From positions 1,860,001 to 1,924,000 of the forward strand of contig OZ251228.1 of NCBI GenBank assembly GCA_965240325.2: a stretch of 64,000 nt of DNA. Reading direction: 5' to 3'. The notes beneath the pieces are model-generated. The model had not been told where the DNA came from and searched no databases. It worked only from the letters and a program-made list of their open reading frames with translations. Each line of letters begins with the position of its first letter. Position 1 is the first letter of the stretch. Below, in pieces: positions 58,092-64,000 of this stretch. The translations under genes were made by a program, and so were the position numbers. The DNA comes from Rebecca billardiae RCC1528. Taxonomy: Eukaryota; Haptophyta.

Positions 58092-61000
58092 TCAGGCGAG
58101 TGAGGTGCCCCGGGCACCTCAAGCGCGCGTTCGCGCAAAAGTCCGCACCGCCGATTTTTCACAGTGCGCGGCAATTTCTGGCGCGCTATTTTCTGATTTT
58201 CCGCCGTGCGTGGCGCCGCCGCGTCGCGCGCGCTCTCGACGCGCGCGAGCTGCGCGCGCGTGGCGGCGGGTTTGGCCGCGCGGCACTGGGACGGCTGGGT
58301 CCGCACGGCCGAGGAGGCCACTCTTGCCGCGGTGGTCGCGGCGCGGGGACGTCTCCGCCGCTCGCAAACCTCCCGCGAGCGCCTCGCGCCGCCTCGCGCC
58401 GCCTTCACGCCGTCTCCGCGCGCCAACTGCACGCTCTGGACGCCTCGGCGGCAGAGACGCGCGCGGCGCGGTTGTGTGCCGCGTAGGCTGGGCCCATGCG
58501 CGTCCGCTGCCGGTGCGCCCCGACCACGCGCGCGCGCATCCCAGACCTCTCGCCTCACGCGTCGCCGCCGAGCACGGCCGTGCACCGCAGTCCGCCGTGG
58601 TGCCGCCCGCGCGGCCGAGCGAGCAGGCGGCGCGTTGTGGAGCGTGTGACGCGCGAGGCGGGAAGGCTTCCGAGCGCCCGAGCCACCGCCGACCGGCGGC
58701 GCGCACGCGATTGGCTCGAGCCATGGGCGCCGACGGCGCGCGCGCGCGCTGAGCCAGCTGAAGACTTGTGCGCCATGGCACGGCAGCCGCCAATCGCGGC
58801 GCGCGGGCGTGCTGTGCGGCAGGCGCGCTCGGTGCGGGCGCTTCGGGGCGTGGCCTCGCGAGAACGGAGCCCCTGGAAGCGCGACGCCTGTGAGCTCGCC
58901 CCGACCCGAGTGAGTGTGCGCGCATCTGTCAGCAGCACGGGGTGGCCGTCGTCATGAGCCATGGCCTGGTCACTGCCGCGCTGGGTGTCGACCAGGCACA
59001 AAGAACAAGCGAGCATGCGCACTTTTGAAGTTCTCGCATGCGTGGTGCGGCGCTGTGCGTGCACGATCATGCTGGTGCATGCGAGACCATTCAGCAGGGC
59101 TGTGCGCGTTATTGATCTCCGTACCGGCAGAAGGCTGGCATCCCGGTGTCCAACGCTGCACCTACGCTGACACCTTGAGACGCTCTTGTCAGCCAGAACG
59201 CGCGCTTCGAGCGCCGCGTGCCCAGGTAGCACGACCCACTACTTCCTGGCTTACGTCAGCCCATGTCGGATGACCTGAGCAGCAGTTGGCGTCATCGTGC
59301 GCGGGGGCGCGCGCAAGCCGACTCTCACTCTGCCCGACGTGCGAGGGCGTCGGGCGGGGGCGTGTGCGCACGAATCGAGTGTCAGCAGCAGCGCTCGCTC
59401 GCGCTCACCGGCGAGAGACGTCTGCTCGCAAGTCGTCTGGGTCAGCAGGCTACCAGCCGTGATAGACGTTGCAGCAGATGGGTTGGAAGGCTCGACCGCA
59501 CGCCGGGCACCAGGAGGGCGTGAGCGACCGGAACCGCAGCCGCGCCTGCGTCCGCGAGAGGGCTGAGCACCTGGACCTTGCGCGTCGCCCTGTCTGGGCG
59601 TTGGACCAGATGTCTGTACCCCGCCCTCAGCGTCGCGCGCGGGCTCTGAGCCTGCTGGCGTCTCAACGGCCTACTCGTCCGCGCTGTTGTCGCCATCATC
59701 GAGGGAATCACGACCGTCGGCCAGATCGTCGAGCTCGAGCGTGGCAGCCCATCGGGCCACCGTCTTCCTCGTCACCCATACCGACCATACCGGCCTCCCG
59801 CTCGCCACCCTGAGCTATGCGCCTTCGACAGAGCTCTCGCGCGCGCACGCCATCACAAAGGCTGGCACCCCACCACCCTTCAGGGCTGCCGGGAACTTGT
59901 TGGTGAGCAGTGGGTCTGCGCAGACGCGGCTGCTCCCCGACCGTGCGCCGTGAGTGAGAGAGCTGCCGTGGCGCGCCCGCCTCGGAGTGAGCAGGCCAGC
60001 AACACTGCAGCCATAGCTCTGTGCGCTTCTCACACTGGAGGGCTACGACTTCTGACCAGTAGAGTCGCTCTCTCTGTCAATGGAAGCACGTGGCTGGCAT
60101 CGGACAGACGCTCAGATGAAACGCGTCAGGCAGCATGCGAATGCTCGCATCCGTGCGCGCAAGCGCACGCGGGCCCAGGTAGCGCCAGAAGCCATATAAC
60201 TACTCTTCACGCGGCGCTGTTGCCGTGTGTCGTGGCGCGCTCAGCGCGGCAGTGACCAGGCCATGGCTCATGACGACGGCCACCCCGTGCTGCTGCGTGT
60301 GCCGATCCCTGACAGATGCGCGCACACTCACTCGGGCCGGGGCGAGCTCACAGGCGTCGCGCTTCCAGGGGCTCCGTTCTCGCGAGGCCACGCCCCGAAG
60401 CGCCCGCACCGAGCGCGCCTGCCGCACAGCACGCCCGCGCGCCGCGATTGGCGGCTGCCGTGCCATGGCGCACAAGTCTTCAGCTGGCTCAGCGCGCGCG
60501 CGCGCCGTCGGCGCCCATGGCTCGAGCCAATCGCGTGCGCGCCGCCGGTCGGCGGTGGCTCGGGCGCTCGGAAGCCTTCCCGCCTCGCGCGTCACACGCT
60601 CCACAACGCGCCGCCTGCTTGCTCGGCCGCGCGGGCGGCACCACGGCGGACTGCGGTGCACGGCCGTGCTCGGCGGCGACGCGTGAGGCGAGAGGTCTGG
60701 GATGCGCGCGCGCGTGGTCGGGGCGCACCGGCAGCGGACGCGCATGGGCCCAGCCTACGCGGCACACAACCGCGCCGCGCGCGTCTCTGCCGCCGAGGCG
60801 TCCAGAGCGTGCAGTTGGCGCGCGGAGACGGCGTGAAGGCGGCGCGAGGCGGCGCGAGGCGCTCGCGGGAGGTTTGCGAGCGGCGGAGACGTCCCCGCGC
60901 CGCGACCACCGCGGCAAGAGTGGCCTCCTCGGCCGTGCGGACCCAGCCGTCCCAGTGCCGCGCGGCCAAACCCGCCGCCACGCGCGCGCAGCTCGCGCGC

Positions 61001-62774
61001 GTCGAGAGCGCGCGCGACGCGGCGGCGCCACGCACGGCGGAAAATCAGAAAATAGCGCGCCAGAAATTGCCGCCCACTGTGAAAAATCGGCGGTGCGGAC
61101 TTTTGCGCGAACGCGCGCTTGAGGTGCCCGGGGCTTATCCCACAAACCCACGGGAGGGCGGTCGGCTGAAAGAGCGCCCGGACCGCAGCGATCTCATGAG
61201 ATCGCTGCGGTCCGGGCGCTCTTTCATACGGTTCGCGCGTGCGCGGGGTGTGCCGGCGCTCTGCCGGCGGACCGGCGGTGAGCCCGCAGGGAAGCGACGT
61301 TCGCCGCGGTTGCGCGCGCTGAACGCGCATCTTGGCGCCTCGCGCGCTAGTCACGCACGCGCTAGTGACAGATCACTACCGCATGCGTCATCTCTTCGTC
61401 CGCCAAGCCTGCTCCTTGGGCGCTCGCTTCGCGTCATCGGTCAGAGCGGCGCTGTGCGAGCCGAATGTCAGCTTGGCCGGGCCGATTGCCGCAAGCGCAC
61501 ATCGGCATCGTGCACGGAGGAAGCGGCACTGATGCTGCGCGTGTGCCTGTCCTTGTTGATACTGTTGCCGTCTGCTGCGCTGTGCAACGCGTCGACGCGG
61601 CTCACCTGACACGGGCAGCCCAACTTGTTCCTTGGCACTCAGCTGGTCTGATGATCAGCGAAGGCGGATCTGTCGTTCACACGCGCGCGCTGCCTGATGC
61701 GTCTATGGTCAGCGCCGCGCGGCATGGAGATAAACAAGTCAGCACGTGAGTCAACTCTCCCGCCCGCTACGCAGTGCTATGATGACTGCTCGATCAGTCA
61801 TCATAGCGCCCCCCGACCAGCAGCCGCGGCGACGGGCGAGGCGGCACCCACCGACGCGCCGAAGACCGAGTCTGCGCTCGCGTCGGCGATGAAGTGCTCA
61901 GCGGTCAAGACGGAGACGCGCTGGCGCTCGATGGTGCCGGCTCAGGAAAGCTGTCGGCACGACGGCCGTCTCGGCCAGGCTGCACGCGCACGCGACGACG
62001 ACGCGGCGGTGGATCTTGACGACCTGATGACCGAATTGGCGCCGGCGGTCGGTGGCGAGCGACGACGAGCCGCTGATGCGCCTGACAGCTGACATGACGC
62101 TGAGTGACACTGACGGGTATGAGCGCGAGAGGTTGCTGACGATGCGTGTATACAAACACGGTGTATGTAGTCGTATGCCCCGGCGGCGAAGGTCTGACAG
62201 CAGCAGCATAGTAACACTACATATGCGCCCAGCAGTCAGCACACAGATCGTCAATCAGCAATCAGACATCGTCAATCTCTTACCAGCCCGCAGCCTGCGA
62301 AATCCGCCATTTTGGCCGGTTTTGCTCGAAACATCCACACCTTGACACCGGTGGGAGAACGAGCCTGTTGCAGGTGCCGAACCCGTGTTTGCCGCCGAGC
62401 ACGTCCGCGCACGCCGGCAAGCGAGCGTTGCGCATCCACGCCAAACACATGCGCACCAGGCAGACGCGAGAACTCGCCCTTAAAAGCCCTCCTGCGCGCG
62501 CGCGCGCGCGTTGCGGCGCGGCGGGCGGGCGGGCGTGATGCGTTGCACGCAAAGCAGATGGTGCCTGCGCGCGGCGAGGGCGGCGAGGGAGGGCGGGAGC
62601 GCGCGCGAATGAGGCCGGTAGGTGTCCTGACCCGCGCCCGCAGCGCGCGCGCACCCGCAGCGGCCGTATGTGAGCGAACGAGCGCGCCGCGCGTGGCCGC
62701 CATCGTGTCGCTGTGCGGTTGGGGGCGCCGCCCGTGGGTTTGTGGGATAAGCCCGGGGCACCTCACTCGCCTGA
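58092..62774. mobile_element. Long-TIR element 'T2' (about 3.06 kb) carrying a nested T1 copy
   Basis: The ends are TCAGGCGAGTGAGGTGCCCC and its reverse complement. The left arm is 58092-58983; the right arm is 60238-61132 plus 62758-62774 once the nested T1 copy is removed. Both sides are flanked by AACT (58088-58091 and 62775-62778), present only once in the uninterrupted paralogous site at about 41965. The 1.25-kb centre (about 58984-60237) has short Ala/Arg-rich frames and no recognisable transposase. A 17-bp indel separates the arms near 58934. Confidence 0.85.
61133..62752 (-). mobile_element. TIR element 'T1', copy 2, nested in T2
   Basis: 1,620 bp, reverse orientation to copy 1, with the same 22-bp termini and a perfect 5-bp target duplication CCGGG (61128-61132 and 62753-62757). 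It lies inside the right arm of T2, only 17 bp from T2's end, so it inserted after T2. It carries the 60-bp palindrome (61167-61226) and the same two small ORFs (plus frames 61465-61749 and 61697-62092). Confidence 0.9.
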
Positions 62775-62910
62775 AACTCCAGGGAGCGTCTGCGCACAAG
62801 GCTCGCGCTAGCCGGCCAGGTCGATCACACCGGCTGCACCAAGGGGCCTTCATTCGGCAAAGCCGGGCGACGCGCGCGCCAGCCGGTGCGCTACGCACAA
62901 GCTGGTCGGC

Positions 62911-64000
62911 ATGGTCGACGTAACGAGCCCCAAGTGTGATCACACCGGCTGCACCAAGCGGCCTTCGTTCGGCATGCCGGGCGACGCGCGCGCCAGCCGG
63001 TGCGCTACGCACAAGCTGGCCGGCATGGCCGACGTGAAGAACCCCAAGTGTGATCACGCGGGCTGCACCAAGGGGCCTTCTTTCGGCATGCCGGGCGACG
63101 CGCGCGCCAGCCGGTGCGCCACGCACCAGCTGGCCGGCATGGTCAACGTGGTGAGCCCCATGTGTGATCACACCGGCTGCACCAAGTGGCCTTCGTTCGG
63201 CATGCCGGGCGACGCGCGCGCCAGCCGGTGCGCCACGCACAAGCTGGCCGGCATGGTCAACGTGGTGAGCCCCACGTGTGATCACACCGGCTGCACCAAG
63301 GGGCCTTCGTTCGGCATGCCAGGCGACGCGCGCGCCAGCCGGTGCGCTACGCACAAGCTGGCCGGCATGGTCGACATCAAGAACCCCAAGTGTGATCACG
63401 CGGGCTGCACCAAGCAGCCTTCGTTCGGCATGCCGGGCGACGCGCGCGCCAGCCGGTGCACTACGCACAAGCTGGCCGGCATGGTGGACGTGAGGAGCCC
63501 CACGTGTGATCACACCGGCTGCACCAAGGGGCCTTCGTTCGGCATGCCGGGCGACGCGCGCGCCAGCCGGTGCGCTACGCACAAGCTGGCCGGCATGGTC
63601 GACGTGAAGAACCCCAAGTGTGATCACGCGGGCTGCACCACGCGGCCGTACTTCGGCATGCCGGGCGATACGCGCCCCAGCCGGTGCGCTACGCACAAGC
63701 TGGCCGGCATGGTGGACGTGGTGCACCCCAAGTGCGGTGAGGCCGGCTGTACCACACGGCCTTCGTTCGCCATGCCGGGCGTAGCGCGCGCCAGCCGATG
63801 CGCTACGCACAAGCTGGCCGGCATGGTCGACGTGAAGAGCCCCACGTGTGATCACGCGGGCTGCACCACACGGCCTTCGTTCGGCATGCTGGGCGACGCG
63901 CGCGCCAGCCGGTGCGGTACGCACAAGCTGGCAGGCATGCTTCCGCTGTCACGTGGCAACAGCAGCGTTCACGTGGCCAAGAGCTCGGCCTCCATGCACT
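62911..64000 (+). CDS. EsV-1-7 repeat protein D (9 repeats), runs off the window
   Basis: The ATG at 62911 opens a frame with no stop to base 64000 (363 codons, 3' end missing). It has nine C-x4-C-x16-C-x2-H-x12 units, then the start of the tail, LPLSRGNSSVHVAKSSASMH, identical to gene C. Units near the 3' end correspond one to one with gene C (CGEAGC unit, GDTRPSRC unit), while the 5' half has extra units related to gene B types (TTHKLAGMVDVRSPT). Unit 8 has AMPGVARAS, a local change. One more 5' repeat (62829-62905) is out of frame through the same GGCAAAGCC lesion seen at gene C. Its former neighbour, the oxygenase, is displaced by element T2. Confidence 0.85.
   Translation, partial: MVDVTSPKCDHTGCTKRPSFGMPGDARASRCATHKLAGMADVKNPKCDHAGCTKGPSFGMPGDARASRCATHQLAGMVNVVSPMCDHTGCTKWPSFGMPGDARASRCATHKLAGMVNVVSPTCDHTGCTKGPSFGMPGDARASRCATHKLAGMVDIKNPKCDHAGCTKQPSFGMPGDARASRCTTHKLAGMVDVRSPTCDHTGCTKGPSFGMPGDARASRCATHKLAGMVDVKNPKCDHAGCTTRPYFGMPGDTRPSRCATHKLAGMVDVVHPKCGEAGCTTRPSFAMPGVARASRCATHKLAGMVDVKSPTCDHAGCTTRPSFGMLGDARASRCGTHKLAGMLPLSRGNSSVHVAKSSASMH

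Noticed and set aside
58119-61609. 268- and 460-codon frames in the arms of T2
   Set aside because: Same reason: arm-derived, low-complexity, crossing the T2/T1 junction in one case; no transposase motif found.

Overview
The window looks like nuclear DNA of a GC-rich alga with a secondary plastid (haptophyte- or stramenopile-like; the exact lineage cannot be fixed from this sequence). Reasons: GT-AG spliceosomal introns of 126-262 bp, very GC-rich coding regions separated by AT-rich microsatellite spacers, two products with plastid-type bipartite or lumenal targeting signals (12984-13445 and 34104-35468), and tandem EsV-1-7 cysteine repeats, a motif first described from the Ectocarpus virus EsV-1 and from brown algae. 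No rRNA or tRNA gene was recognised.

Layout. 1-2.9 kb: a decayed coding remnant, a zinc-knuckle/DUF5710 gene and a broken copy of its tail. 3.9-8 kb: EsV-1-7 gene A head-to-head with an F-box/RCC1 gene, the latter between 204-bp direct repeats. 9-23.3 kb: the most gene-dense part, with a DUF1116 (AllG/YlbE-like) gene divergent from a two-domain VOC gene, a small Cys-rich lumenal protein, and a four-exon gene for a ~2,980-residue Kelch/IPT/filamin-like protein. 25.3-44.2 kb: an 18.9-kb block bounded by ~0.85-kb inverted arms. It carries two inverted EsV-1-7 genes (B and C), a SNF2-type helicase, a three-exon UreH/nickel-transport-like plastid protein, a 2-oxoglutarate oxygenase, tandem coiled-coil exon fragments and several repeat families. 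44.8-49.3 kb: a secreted SGNH hydrolase divergent from a double isochorismatase-fold hydrolase, with a 1.5-kb foldback element between them.

50.2-64 kb: after a 100-N gap, a nest of inverted-repeat DNA elements. Two copies of a 1.62-kb element have a 22-bp terminal inverted repeat and perfect 5-bp target duplications. A 2.5-kb element has 608-bp arms, and another has ~0.9-kb arms. The last of these sits between a second copy of the 2-oxoglutarate oxygenase and EsV-1-7 gene D. The equivalent junction at 41.9-42.0 kb is uninterrupted, so the window contains its own empty and filled insertion sites.

Functionally, the recurring unit is an EsV-1-7 repeat gene (predicted metal-binding, probably nuclear) head-to-head with an unrelated gene, spread by segmental duplication in a transposon-rich setting. 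The DUF1116 and double isochorismatase-fold genes both belong to families of bacterial ureide, oxamate and biuret breakdown and may point to nitrogen salvage; that link is an inference.
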